From Clostridiales bacterium (GTDB lineage Bacteria; Bacillota; Clostridia; Christensenellales; Pumilibacteraceae), in assembly GCA_014799665.1 (NCBI GenBank), contig JAAVHP010000025.1:14174-78173 (forward strand): a DNA stretch of 64,000 nt, read 5' to 3'. The first letter of the stretch is position 1, and every line of letters begins with the position of its first letter. Both the position numbers and the translations under genes were made by a program. Below the pieces are notes generated by a model. The model was not told the DNA's origin. It saw only the letters and a list, made by a program, of their open reading frames with translations, and ran no database searches. Positions 35,601 to 43,833 of this stretch are shown one piece after another.

Positions 35601-36471
35601 TGACAATGCTGAACCGTTCTTCCGGTTTGAAAAAGCGGGACTTGTAATGACCGATTTCTATACCTTCCTCGCCGAGAAGATGGAGCTCTCGCTTGAAGGT
35701 CGTACTTCCGAAACCGTTAAGGAAGCGGTGCAGGGTATGTACGTTCGTTCGCATGATAGCTCGCTCAGAAATACCAATAACTACGTATTGGATATCTTCG
35801 ACGGCATAAGCGACGACGATATGAAAGACTTGCTTCTCCGCAACCCCGCCGCAGGCGAAAAATGGGACGAGGATGAAACAGAAAAGTTCCTGCTCGGTAA
35901 AACGGAGAGCGATATCGGCTTTAACGGCTTTATGAAACAGGTCGAGCAAATCGACAAGAAAGAGGAAGTTATTGCCGTTCAAACTATCATCCTCACGAAA
36001 GGTGTCGATACCGAGGAGGCGAAAGCCGCACGCGTGTGGCTTAATGAACGCATAGGCGAAGATAAGGATGAAATAACCGAGGATAACGATTATCTCGTCG
36101 TAACGTTCAAGCTAACTATGGGTAACATGGTTGAGCACGAAAGTAAGCTGAACGAGAATTTGACGCCGAGCGAGGTGTATGCCACTATCGTATATACCAA
36201 AAACAGCGAGGGCGTATTCGAGAGCGTAGATACCATATTCAACGGCATGACCGCTGCACAATACAAAGTCGTTACCGAGCTTATGGAAGCGAATGATACC
36301 GACGGCGATACCACGAGTACCGAAAAGGTCAATATAGTTAGTATCACCAAAGAGGGCGCTACCGTATTTAACGAAATGCTCGAAAACGGCACGGTAACGT
36401 TCGGCGAGCAGAACGGCGGCAAGGGTATAGGCAGTATCACTTACGCGCCGAAGATCGGCTCGCAGGCGTAA
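32689..36471 (+). CDS. Large membrane-anchored surface protein with four internal repeats
   Basis: The 1260-aa protein has a basic, Cys-rich N-terminus (KKKHRCCSCC) and one membrane helix (about 24-46), with the rest predicted outside. It is acidic. By eye four diverged units are seen, at DNA 33226-33735, 34215-34630, 35116-35510 and 35838-36330. Each has a helical start (FVTDKMLAAAF, MTPAQLGAFL) followed by a beta-rich part with the pattern 'VNxGSLLP..IYATVxI' and a closing 'N-M' segment. I do not recognise the family. The repeats suggest tandem copies of one beta-sheet module. GGAG before the ATG supports the start. A nucleoside hydrolase gene follows 16 bp later. Confidence 0.7.
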   Translation: MAEKIGVSENGGRPEKKKHRCCSCCLAVLVLILIIFAAAFGVGWYFGDKFTQENLDMSLADTLGVVNDLYWANDKKVVTNPYSKDDVNDFYKEIKRNVLLKDDAEVDFEKALESAIDNYANKPQAAVARNSDYGDENETGDNEDGEQESSSSSAIMRILTDMISGVLNRDNIDFERLNRYDENDPSTDEYLFKLKDKQLASFINAILEAILQNASGIDSLQSISNVIDLKSVLALKQITFAAQTDGDTTVSTTASVTVWIGVQSAAGQALTSVMNENGMGWLSWLARGMGNIFLPKNLYATVSIPLYGEADMSVNINAMNDAKHARAVKLVNGVMKMSGSENTLDDMLKEYGEKITPFLETASQNMPLDKVDDGTITIDFLDTLARLASKSTEGEPLTKADFIYVLKAVLSDADEQYRYVSPYRYKGVYLVDGEEKYVEDGVDGQTPIDYEDKFAKAISQAYSIDIKDDEKLADVLAMMGVSLDGGKTPVNSDELLNRMNGNRLNASINSDSAPQKLFVTDKMLAAAFEDDLKANLNGFDMELIALTFMSNPQKLNHTYAMIAVEVNLGSMLGEAGGMMTSLASGLMPDRILLTVVVDITQDGELNAGEKRDPVSYKLNSCKDTARAIAAVEKLAPSISLDCMSDQIETMMVDMVKQMFNKLEGMELKTTTYEYDEQSNPVSGDNGAIVMPDIFTIMANLAIKGEDGQPVVDGAQLKNVLKELNNVDGLPETTQIETKDGNPDYSGFVADVVDKYYLDDSQAKNGRLETFDDLTEFMSSTAKDDGSLGGFDTDKLRVNDGTVKCLAYDTRKVSQLKPTMTPAQLGAFLQTEMVGDDLKNYTIMEVETDTDELTLILAINVGSLLPAKVSKLLATENIFVTATIDMSEPETDETDGKLYYPVTTVVNNMSGADKKGVYDDTLKVVKCFAPDFDIQKQVLELGKTMYEEMTALQDSMTGSRTAATDPDEEPNDDNAEPFFRFEKAGLVMTDFYTFLAEKMELSLEGRTSETVKEAVQGMYVRSHDSSLRNTNNYVLDIFDGISDDDMKDLLLRNPAAGEKWDEDETEKFLLGKTESDIGFNGFMKQVEQIDKKEEVIAVQTIILTKGVDTEEAKAARVWLNERIGEDKDEITEDNDYLVVTFKLTMGNMVEHESKLNENLTPSEVYATIVYTKNSEGVFESVDTIFNGMTAAQYKVVTELMEANDTDGDTTSTEKVNIVSITKEGATVFNEMLENGTVTFGEQNGGKGIGSITYAPKIGSQA

Positions 36472-36487
36472 AAACGAGGTGAATGCA

Positions 36488-37261
36488 ATGAAATATAACC
36501 GATTGATAATGTTTTGCGATTACGGACTGGACGACGCGATAGCCACTATGCACGTATTGACAAATGTCGATATGTTCAACTATATAGATATAGTGCCTAT
36601 CGGCGGCAACGTTAGCGTGCAAACGGCTTACCGCAACGCTCATACGTTGCTCGCAGCGGCAGGCGCGGATAAAAACAAGGTGCGAATAGTCGATACGCGA
36701 AATATTAAGCAGTGTTCCGCAGATATTCCCGACGTTCACGGCACGGACGGAATAGGCGACATACTCGAACAAAAGCAGTCGAACGTAACGGTGATCGACT
36801 TCCAAGCGTTCAAAAAAGAACTGGAAGGGAAGAAAGAGCCCGCGCACGACTGTGTGCTGTCGCTCGGTCCGTGTACTTTGCCCGTTATGCTTGGCTACGT
36901 TCCGTTTTGCACCGTGTTGATGGCGGGAACGTATAAAGAACAGCCCAACTACGGCGACTACGAGTTCAATGAGGCTTTGGACGTGCCTGCGTTCAAGACG
37001 CTCGCCGAAAAGGCGACCGCTGTCGCAACGCTCGATTCCTGCCATGATAAAAAGCTCGCGTTCGAAAGCTTTAAAACGGGCGACGAGCTTACCGATAAAT
37101 TGGTCGATAAGTATAAGGACTTGTGCATGAGTCGTAGTGCGCCCGTCGCTATATACGACTACGTGGCAGCGCTCGCCGTTACAAATCCCGAGCGGTTCGA
37201 TGCGGTAAGGATAAGACGCGCCGACGGTGTAGAGTTTAATCAGTTGCAAGTCAAAGAATGA
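36488..37261 (+). CDS. Inosine-uridine preferring nucleoside hydrolase family protein
   Basis: The 257-aa protein has the calcium/ribose-binding N-terminal motif in the form CDYGLDDAIA (family D-x-D-P-G-x-D-D-A), then GGNVSVQTAYRNA, HGTDGIGD, and a C-terminal Asp in IYDYVAALAV. It would hydrolyse nucleosides to base and ribose. The first Asp of the motif is replaced by Phe, and the protein is shorter than the usual 310 residues, so substrate and activity are uncertain. The start is ATG 36488 with GAGG eight bases upstream. It is close behind the 1260-aa protein gene and probably co-transcribed. Confidence 0.8.
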   Translation: MKYNRLIMFCDYGLDDAIATMHVLTNVDMFNYIDIVPIGGNVSVQTAYRNAHTLLAAAGADKNKVRIVDTRNIKQCSADIPDVHGTDGIGDILEQKQSNVTVIDFQAFKKELEGKKEPAHDCVLSLGPCTLPVMLGYVPFCTVLMAGTYKEQPNYGDYEFNEALDVPAFKTLAEKATAVATLDSCHDKKLAFESFKTGDELTDKLVDKYKDLCMSRSAPVAIYDYVAALAVTNPERFDAVRIRRADGVEFNQLQVKE

Positions 37262-37270
37262 GATATGCTG

Positions 37271-37296
37271 AGAGCGGTTCGTCCGCTCTTTTCTTT
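37271..37296 (+). terminator. Terminator after nucleoside hydrolase gene
   Basis: AGAGCGG (37271-37277) pairs with CCGCTCT (37283-37289), followed by TTTCTTTT. Confidence 0.8.
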
Positions 37297-37418
37297 TATA
37301 TAGTATATATCACTCGGAACGGGGGGATAATAAGTATATCCTGTAAGATTTGACAATATAAAGGACTGTTTTTTGTGCAAAATGAATAAAAATAATAAAA
37401 GAATTTTGCCAAAAACTA

Positions 37419-37447
37419 TTGACAAGGGTAAATTATAATGTTAAAAT
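37419..37447 (+). promoter_or_regulatory. Sigma-A promoter of the sugar ABC importer operon
   Basis: TTGACA (37419-37424), a 17-bp spacer and TAAAAT (37442-37447). No obvious LacI-type palindrome or cre site was recognised next to it. Confidence 0.75.
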
Positions 37448-37487
37448 TATTCTAGCAATTAAATAAATTCATATTGGAGGGAAATTT

Positions 37488-38849
37488 ATGAAGAAATTGC
37501 TTGCTACATTACTTGCGTCTACAATGGCGTTCTCGGCAATTGCCGGTCTCGTTGCTTGCGGCGGCGGTGACAACGGCGGAAACGGCGGCGGCGACGTTAA
37601 TAACAAATTGGCGGATGATCTTCCGACCGTTTCGGATGTAAACGATCCGTTTGCGGGCGACAACGAGGCTGTTGCTGCGTGCACGATCGAAGTTTGGGCG
37701 CCTGAAAAGACGGTTGCTGCTTTTGAAACGCTTGCAGCAAAGTTCACGTCCAACGAATATCATAACGGCAAATACGCCAACGTTACGATTAACTTCACCC
37801 CGAAGGGTGAGGACAAGGCGCAGGAAGCGCTTGCTACCGACCCCGAGCAGGGCGCCGACGTGTTCTTCTTCCCGTCGGACCACTTGGATAAGTTCGTTCA
37901 GGACGATATACTGCAAGAGTTGCGTGGTAATGTCGGTTCGTACTATACCAAGGCTATCTCCGAGCGCGACAGTGAAGGTACCTACAGCGCTGCGCTTAGC
38001 AAGGATGGCTACATGCTTGCTTTCCCCGCAACGGCGGATAACGGCTACTATCTGTGGTATGACGGCGACTTCTTCTCGGATAGCGACGTCGAGACCTTGG
38101 ACGGCATGATGGAAAAAGCCAAGAAAGCCAACAAGAACATCATTTGGGATTACGGCACCGGCTGGTATACCCCTACGTTCTTCTACGGAATGGGCTGCAA
38201 TGCCGGATACGTAGGCGACAATTACGAAATCGACTTCAATAGCGCGAACGGCAAGATTGCTGCCGAGGCTATGATTAGATATCTCGTTACCGATAACGTT
38301 ATGGAAAACGAGAAACCCTGCCTTATCAAAGGTGCGATCGGCGACGATATCGTAGCCGGCATGAAAGACGGATCTGTTGTAGCCGGTATCGGCGGCGGCT
38401 GGTTCGCAGGCGATTTGCCCGCAAATGCAAAGGCAACGAAGCTTCCCACGTTCACCGCTAAGATCGACGGTAAAGACGTTCAGAAGCAGATGTACACCTT
38501 CTTCGGCGGCAAGTACTGCGGCGTCAACTCGAAGAAGACCAATATTTCGGTTTCTATGGCGTTCGCGAACTTCCTCACCAGCTACGAGGGTCAGGTTGCG
38601 CGCTATAATGCGGACAATGCAGGTCCGAGCAACAAAGAAGCGGCGAAGCTTCCCGCGGTTCAAAGCGACAAAGCGCTTTCCGCACTTCTTGCTCAGGCTG
38701 CCGTAGGTTCTTACGTGCAGGGCAACCAAGATCCGTTCTGGGATCCCATGCAATCGTTCTGCGCCGAGATTGCCGACGGAACTACCACGATTGACAATCT
38801 GCAAACCGCACTTGACAACTTAGTAGCGGCTATTAAGCAAAAGGCATAA
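37488..38849 (+). CDS. Maltose-type ABC transporter substrate-binding lipoprotein
   Basis: The 453-aa exported lipoprotein has a signal peptide with lipobox GLVACGGG (Cys near 24), a Gly/Asn/Asp-rich linker and a type 1 solute-binding domain (IEVWAPEKTVAAFETLAAKF, DVFFFPSDHLDKF). Aromatic residues such as YYLWYDGDFF and DYGTGWYTP suit sugar stacking, as in MalE. It delivers sugar, probably maltodextrin, to the two permeases downstream. GGAGGG precedes the ATG. An intercistronic terminator follows, so this gene is expected to be expressed more than the permeases. Confidence 0.9.
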   Translation: MKKLLATLLASTMAFSAIAGLVACGGGDNGGNGGGDVNNKLADDLPTVSDVNDPFAGDNEAVAACTIEVWAPEKTVAAFETLAAKFTSNEYHNGKYANVTINFTPKGEDKAQEALATDPEQGADVFFFPSDHLDKFVQDDILQELRGNVGSYYTKAISERDSEGTYSAALSKDGYMLAFPATADNGYYLWYDGDFFSDSDVETLDGMMEKAKKANKNIIWDYGTGWYTPTFFYGMGCNAGYVGDNYEIDFNSANGKIAAEAMIRYLVTDNVMENEKPCLIKGAIGDDIVAGMKDGSVVAGIGGGWFAGDLPANAKATKLPTFTAKIDGKDVQKQMYTFFGGKYCGVNSKKTNISVSMAFANFLTSYEGQVARYNADNAGPSNKEAAKLPAVQSDKALSALLAQAAVGSYVQGNQDPFWDPMQSFCAEIADGTTTIDNLQTALDNLVAAIKQKA

Positions 38850-38882
38850 TAGCGGTTGTCGTAAAGAAAATTGGTATTGATA

Positions 38883-38924
38883 TTCAGCCGAGTCGGACGA
38901 GTTTCGGTTCGGCTGAACTTTTTT
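38883..38924 (+). terminator. Intercistronic terminator between binding protein and permease genes
   Basis: TTCAGCCGA (38883-38891) pairs with TCGGCTGAA (38909-38917), followed by CTTTTTT. Partial readthrough would set a high binding-protein to permease ratio. Confidence 0.8.
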
Positions 38925-38965
38925 ATCCAAATCATGACAAAATAAAAATTAGGGATGTGATTTAA

Positions 38966-40525
38966 ATGGAAAAAACAGAAAAAACCACGCCCACTTGGAA
39001 ACAATTTAACCGCCCTTGGTATCAAAAACTCGGACTTGCAATTTGGGATTACATTAAAGGTGTAGGTCTGTTATTGTGGAGTATAATCAAGGCTATCCCC
39101 AAAAAGGTTTCGAGATTTTTCATCGCTATCGGTTTATGCTTTAAGGGGCTGTGGTTAAGGTTCAAGAATGGGGACTGGCGTACGAAAACGTCCTATCTCA
39201 TTATGGGATTTGGCAATTTTTCGCGCGGACAGGTGCTGAAAGGGTTTTTATTGCTTGCCATAGAAGTTTTGTATATACTGTTTATGGTATTCCTTGGCGG
39301 CAGCAATCTTGCCATGTTCGGATCGCTCGGTAAGGTAGCTACAATAAAAGTAGACGGACCGGATGGATTCCCTGTATCGAAGTACGTAGATAATTCGCTC
39401 ACTATTTTGATTTTCAGCGTTATGGCTATAATGCTGACGATTTTCTTCGTGTATATGTGGATTCTTAACACCAAGATCGCTTATAACACGCAGAAGAGAG
39501 TGGAGGAGGGCAAGCCGCTTTCCACTGTAAAGCAACAGGTCAACTTTGCGCTTAACGACGGATATCACGTAACGATACTTGTTTTGCCCATTCTCGGCAT
39601 ATTGTTGATTACGGTATTGCCGTTGGTGTGTAATATTATAGTTGCGTTCACCAATTTCGGTAGGGTAAACGGCGTTAACCATTATCCGCCCGGATCACTG
39701 TTCACCTGGACGGGATTCAGCGCTTTCGCCGACGTATTTGGTAAGACGTACGGCACCGTTTTGTGGAGCGTTTTGGGCTGGACGCTTGTTTGGGCTGTAT
39801 TCGCTACGTTTACGAACTTCTTCTTCGGAATGTTCTTGGCGATGATGATCAACAAAAAGTCGATCAAGCTTAAAGCGTTCTGGCGTGTTTGCTTTATTGT
39901 CGTCATAGCCGTTCCCGATTTCGTAACGCTCCTTATGATGAGCAAGTTCTTTGGATACAGCGACAACGATTCCCTTACAGGTCCGATGAACCAGATACTT
40001 ATAAAAGTGTTCGGAATGAAGCATTCCATCGACTTCCTCGGCTCCAAACCGTCTAACTATATGTTAGCGCGAGTTATGGTTATAGTCATTAACTTGTGGC
40101 GTGGTATGCCGTTTACAATGCTTGCTACAATGGGTATTCTCATGAATATTCCCGACGAGCTGTACGAGTCCAGCCGTATCGACGGCGCGGGACCTGTTCG
40201 CAGGTTTGTATCGATCACGTTCCCGTACATTATGTTCGTTATGGGTCCTCAGCTCATCACGACGTTCACGGGCAACATCAATAACTTCAACGTCATATTC
40301 TTCTTGACGGGTGGCGGTCCTTCCCGCATACTCGATGGCGGCGCGATGGTTTATTCCACGGACTTGTTGATTACTTGGCTTTACAGGTTGACGGTAAGCA
40401 AGTCCAACCCCGAATACAACTACGGCGCGGTTATCGGTATATTCACCTTCCTTATTACCGCGTTCTTCGCGCTCATCGTATTCAATAGCTCCAAATCTGT
40501 TAAGCAGGAGGATACGTTCCAATGA
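38966..40525 (+). CDS. Sugar ABC transporter permease, MalF-like
   Basis: The 519-aa protein has about eight membrane helices and the permease EAA loop near MNIPDELYESSRIDGAGPVR (about residues 393-412), which docks the ATPase. An N-terminal extension of about 90 residues with amphipathic and hydrophobic stretches precedes the core, and a large extracellular loop carries YPPGSLFTWTGF, as in MalF. It forms the channel with the next gene product. Spaced 116 bp after the binding protein gene. No ATPase gene is present in the cluster, so a shared MsmX-type ATPase elsewhere is inferred. Confidence 0.92.
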   Translation: MEKTEKTTPTWKQFNRPWYQKLGLAIWDYIKGVGLLLWSIIKAIPKKVSRFFIAIGLCFKGLWLRFKNGDWRTKTSYLIMGFGNFSRGQVLKGFLLLAIEVLYILFMVFLGGSNLAMFGSLGKVATIKVDGPDGFPVSKYVDNSLTILIFSVMAIMLTIFFVYMWILNTKIAYNTQKRVEEGKPLSTVKQQVNFALNDGYHVTILVLPILGILLITVLPLVCNIIVAFTNFGRVNGVNHYPPGSLFTWTGFSAFADVFGKTYGTVLWSVLGWTLVWAVFATFTNFFFGMFLAMMINKKSIKLKAFWRVCFIVVIAVPDFVTLLMMSKFFGYSDNDSLTGPMNQILIKVFGMKHSIDFLGSKPSNYMLARVMVIVINLWRGMPFTMLATMGILMNIPDELYESSRIDGAGPVRRFVSITFPYIMFVMGPQLITTFTGNINNFNVIFFLTGGGPSRILDGGAMVYSTDLLITWLYRLTVSKSNPEYNYGAVIGIFTFLITAFFALIVFNSSKSVKQEDTFQ

Positions 40526-41418
40526 TAGGTTTAAGATCGAAACGTATATTATCGGATACGGTCATATATATCATACTGATATTAATGGTGTTCATTTGGT
40601 TGTTCCCCTTAGTATGGATGATATTGCGCGCATTCGACGCAAACACTTCTTCTACCTCGACGACTATTTTCCCGACGGAATATACCTGGAATAATTTCAG
40701 AAATTTGTTTCCCGGCGGACCCGGCGTTCCCAGTAACGACGGAACGTACCGTAACGACTATTCTTCGTTCCCGTACATGACGTGGTTTAGTAATACGCTG
40801 ATAGTCGCTCTCATTTCGTGCGTTATTTCGACGATCCTCATACTCATGGTATCGTACGCGTTGTCGCGGCTTAGGTTCTCGGCGCGTAAGAAGCTCATGA
40901 ACATTTCGCTGATACTCGGCTTATTCCCCGGCTTCCTGTCGATGATTGCTTTGTACAATATCTTTAAGGCGTTCAATCTGACCGGCAGTCTTATCGGCTT
41001 GGCATTGGTGTATTCGTTGGCTTCCGGTACGGGCTACTATATCGTCAAAGGCTTCTTCGATACGGTGCCATTGGCTATCGACGAGGCGGCGCGCATAGAC
41101 GGAGCTACCAAGAACAGAATTTTCTGGCGAATGATCATTCCGCTCAGTAAGCCGATCATCATATACACGATCTTAACGTCGTTTATCTCACCCTGGTGCG
41201 ATTATATTTTAGCCAGCGTGTTCATGATGAATCAGACCGAAAAGTATACTATCGCGGTCGGAATTAGGCAATGGGTCACGGAGCGCGAGCTTGTAGGTAA
41301 CTACTTTACGCGGTTCTGTGCAGGCGGCGTGTTCGTATCTATCCCGATAGTCATTCTGTACATGATTATGCAGAAGTTCTATGTTGCGGGTATCACCGGC
41401 GGCGCGGCTAAGGGCTAA
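40522..41418 (+). CDS. Sugar ABC transporter permease, MalG-like
   Basis: The 298-aa protein has six membrane helices and the EAA motif VPLAIDEAARIDGATKNRIF (about residues 185-204). The C-terminus YVAGITGGAAKG is the typical ending of MalG-type permeases that contacts the ATPase dimer. It overlaps the MalF-like gene by 4 bases (ATGA). Substrate is probably malto-oligosaccharides, from the neighbouring amylase gene. Confidence 0.93.
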   Translation: MIGLRSKRILSDTVIYIILILMVFIWLFPLVWMILRAFDANTSSTSTTIFPTEYTWNNFRNLFPGGPGVPSNDGTYRNDYSSFPYMTWFSNTLIVALISCVISTILILMVSYALSRLRFSARKKLMNISLILGLFPGFLSMIALYNIFKAFNLTGSLIGLALVYSLASGTGYYIVKGFFDTVPLAIDEAARIDGATKNRIFWRMIIPLSKPIIIYTILTSFISPWCDYILASVFMMNQTEKYTIAVGIRQWVTERELVGNYFTRFCAGGVFVSIPIVILYMIMQKFYVAGITGGAAKG

Positions 41419-41434
41419 GATTAATGGCAGCTAT

Positions 41435-41465
41435 AAAACAGCACGCGGTACCGTGTGCTGTTTTT
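41435..41465 (+). terminator. Terminator after MalG-like gene
   Basis: A nearly perfect palindrome: AAAACAGCACGCGG (41435-41448) pairs with CCGTGTGCTGTTTT (41451-41464) with one G-U pair, and T's follow. The amylase gene beyond it has no recognised promoter and may depend on readthrough. Confidence 0.8.
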
Positions 41466-41508
41466 AGTTGCGGCATTAGAAAAAACTCTTTTATAAGGAC
41501 ACTTTATC

Positions 41509-43278
41509 ATGAAATTCAAAAAAATAATAAGCGCTATTACGGCGGCGGCGTTAACGTGCGCGTTTGGTGCGTCGCTTATCGGTTGCAGAAACGACAACGG
41601 CGGCGACGGGTATGACGATAGCGACATCGTAGAGTATGATCACAACGGCGATACTGCGAGTGCGCTCAACGTTCCCAACGATAACTGCCGCACATATTAC
41701 GAGATTTTCGTGCGCTCGTTTGCAGACAGCAATAACGACGGTATCGGCGATTTCAAGGGTATTATCGATAACCTCGATTATCTCAACGACGGGGATCCCA
41801 ATACCGATACCGATCTCGGAATAAACGGTATTTGGCTCATGCCGATCAATCCTTCGCCGTCATACCATAAGTACGACGCGACCGATTATTATGACGTTGA
41901 TAAAAGCTACGGCACGCTTGCGGATTTCGACGCGCTCGTTAAAGCTTGCGACGACCGCGGAATTTGGTTGCAAATGGACCTCGTGCTTAATCACTCGTCC
42001 AATGAGCATCCGTGGTTCTTGGAAGCGGTAAAGGAAGCGCAAAAGGGTATTACCGTCGAAGACAGCAGGTACATGAAAATGTACAACTTTGTACTCAAAG
42101 ACGATAGACCGTCGAGAGGCACGTATTACGCTGTGCCCAATTCCAATTACTATTACCTCGGCAATTTCTCGAAAACGCAGCCCGACCTTAACCTTGATAG
42201 CGAGGAACTGCGCGAGGAGATAAAGAAGATAGTCGATTTCTGGCTGGAACGCGGCGTGCGGTCGTTCCGTTTGGACGCAGTGCCGTGGGCATACGGATTT
42301 GCGGCTTCGGACACAAGCAGCGCCAATATCGAATTTTGGACTTGGTTCAACGATTACTGCAATAAAAAGGGTGCGGAAGTGTTCGCCGAGAGCACGCCCG
42401 GTCTTGCGAGGTATTGCTACAACGTAGGCGAGGTATGGTCTACGTCGTTCGTTATCGATAAGTATTTCGCAACGGGCATGAGTAATTTTAATTTCACTTA
42501 CGCAGCTACTTCGAGTTCCGGATTTATAAGCACAGCAAAAGGCTCTGCCAAATCGGGTGCGTCGTCGCTCGTTAAATCGATGGCGGAAATTCAGGCGACC
42601 GAGCTCAAAAATGACAGTGCGGCGTTGCTTTCGAACTTCTTGTCCAACCATGACGGCGATCGTTCGTCGGGATCGATGGATGCGACCCAGATTAAGAAAG
42701 CCGCAGGGCTGTATCTGCTCATGCCGGGTAACCCCTATATTTACTACGGCGAGGAAATCGGCGCGGCGGGTAGTGGCTCCGACCCTAACCGTAGACTTCC
42801 GTTTAATTGGGGGGACGACAGTCATTCGAACATATTCGACCCGCCCGGCGCGGACTATAAGGGTGCGCAAAAGAACGGATCGGTAAAAGATCAAAAGGAT
42901 AAGACCGATTCGATTTTGGCGTATTACCGTCAGGCGATCAAGCTTCGCAACCGCTTCCCCGAAATCGGTCGCGGTGTGATGACCGCATATGCGCTTGATA
43001 AGTGGGGAGTAATCGCTTCGCTCGGCTCGTTCGGCGAAAATAGCGTTAACGAAGTGAATGAGCTCAATAAGTCGGTGGCGGTTTACAAGCTCGAATGGAA
43101 CGGTAAGAGCGTGCTCATCATACAGAATGTAGGAAAAGAAGAAGCGGAAGTTAAACTCGGTAAAGAGTTTAACGAGACCAAGCTTGTAGGTTCGATTGTT
43201 GCGAGCACGGGTAGCGTTTCTGTCGATATGAAAGGTAATGTTTCGCTTCCTGTCGGCGGCGTCGCCGTGTTCAAGTAA
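41509..43278 (+). CDS. Alpha-amylase family (GH13) lipoprotein
   Basis: The 589-aa exported lipoprotein has a lipobox in ASLIGCRND (Cys near 27). The four GH13 regions are present: DLVLNHSS (about 156), SFRLDAVPW with the nucleophile Asp (about 250), NVGEVWS with the acid/base Glu (about 307) and LSNHDGDR with the stabilising Asp (about 378). It hydrolyses alpha-1,4 glucans at the cell surface and would feed the importer upstream. A C-terminal beta domain is present (about 500-589). AAGGA precedes the ATG. Exact specificity (amylase, neopullulanase or oligo-glucosidase) cannot be fixed by eye. Confidence 0.92.
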   Translation: MKFKKIISAITAAALTCAFGASLIGCRNDNGGDGYDDSDIVEYDHNGDTASALNVPNDNCRTYYEIFVRSFADSNNDGIGDFKGIIDNLDYLNDGDPNTDTDLGINGIWLMPINPSPSYHKYDATDYYDVDKSYGTLADFDALVKACDDRGIWLQMDLVLNHSSNEHPWFLEAVKEAQKGITVEDSRYMKMYNFVLKDDRPSRGTYYAVPNSNYYYLGNFSKTQPDLNLDSEELREEIKKIVDFWLERGVRSFRLDAVPWAYGFAASDTSSANIEFWTWFNDYCNKKGAEVFAESTPGLARYCYNVGEVWSTSFVIDKYFATGMSNFNFTYAATSSSGFISTAKGSAKSGASSLVKSMAEIQATELKNDSAALLSNFLSNHDGDRSSGSMDATQIKKAAGLYLLMPGNPYIYYGEEIGAAGSGSDPNRRLPFNWGDDSHSNIFDPPGADYKGAQKNGSVKDQKDKTDSILAYYRQAIKLRNRFPEIGRGVMTAYALDKWGVIASLGSFGENSVNEVNELNKSVAVYKLEWNGKSVLIIQNVGKEEAEVKLGKEFNETKLVGSIVASTGSVSVDMKGNVSLPVGGVAVFK

Positions 43279-43307
43279 TTGAGAATTAGCAATTAGAAAT
43301 TGGGATC

Positions 43308-43345
43308 AAAGAGTGGTTGCGCCGCGTGGGTGCAGCCGCTCTTTT
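43308..43345 (+). terminator. Terminator after amylase gene, framed by family B repeats
   Basis: AAAGAGTGGTTGC (43308-43320) pairs with GCAGCCGCTCTTT (43332-43344) with two G-U pairs, followed by TTTC. The same AAAGAGTGG arm occurs in the terminator at 23224. AT-rich family B strings lie on both sides (43279-43300, 43347-43366). Confidence 0.8.
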
Positions 43346-43404
43346 CAATTAAAAATTAATAATTAAAATGAGTGCTTCGGCTTAACCGCATTAAAATATT
43401 TTAA

Positions 43405-43424
43405 CTTAAAGTTTTCTTGCACGC
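43405..43424. repeat. Half copy of family A repeat
   Basis: TTAAAGTTTTCTTGCACGC matches the left part of family A without the second hairpin arm. Nothing else was recognised in the rest of 43367-43542. Confidence 0.4.
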
Positions 43425-43542
43425 TTTTTAAGAATGGCGTAGAGAAATTAATAACGACCTGAACTTTATTGGGTGTACAAAACAATACCTGCTTAGTCCA
43501 CACACAACATTAAAAAATTTCAAAAATATGCAGTAAATTTGT

Positions 43543-43571
43543 TTGACATAGTTGACATTTTGTGATAAAAT
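43543..43571 (+). promoter_or_regulatory. Sigma-A promoter of rpoBC
   Basis: TTGACA (43543-43548), a 17-bp spacer and TAAAAT (43566-43571). It gives a leader of about 255 nt. Confidence 0.8.
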
Positions 43572-43577
43572 ATCAAA

Positions 43578-43833
43578 ATGCGTTAGTGTGCCGTAGTGTA
43601 GGCTTATACACTTGTCATAAAGGTAATGAATATTACTTTTGCGGCGTACGGTAACTATCGCACACTTTACAAAGAGAGAGCTAAACGATTGCCTATCACT
43701 CTTCTTTCTTTATAGAACACGTTGCGGTGCGGAAGACGTTTTCGCTCCGCTTTTGCGCGTTTAATTTTAGATAGCTCTCTTTTTCGGCGTTTACGCCGCT
43801 CAATTCGTTAATAACTTTCTTTTAGGAGTTTGT
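43578..43833 (+). promoter_or_regulatory. Structured leader RNA of rpoB with a possible attenuator
   Basis: A branched fold is seen: GTGTGC (43586-43591) with GCACAC (43660-43665), and CGTA (43592-43595) with TACG (43647-43650). Inside are hairpins GTGTA/TACAC (43596-43611) and AGGTAAT/ATTACTT (43621-43638). Downstream AGAGAGCTA (43675-43683) pairs with TAGCTCTCT (43772-43780), followed by T4, like a terminator with a long branched loop. CGGCGTTTACGCCG precedes the ribosome site AGGAG. The known L10 leader normally controls rplJL, not rpoB directly; I could not match this to a named motif. Confidence 0.5.
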
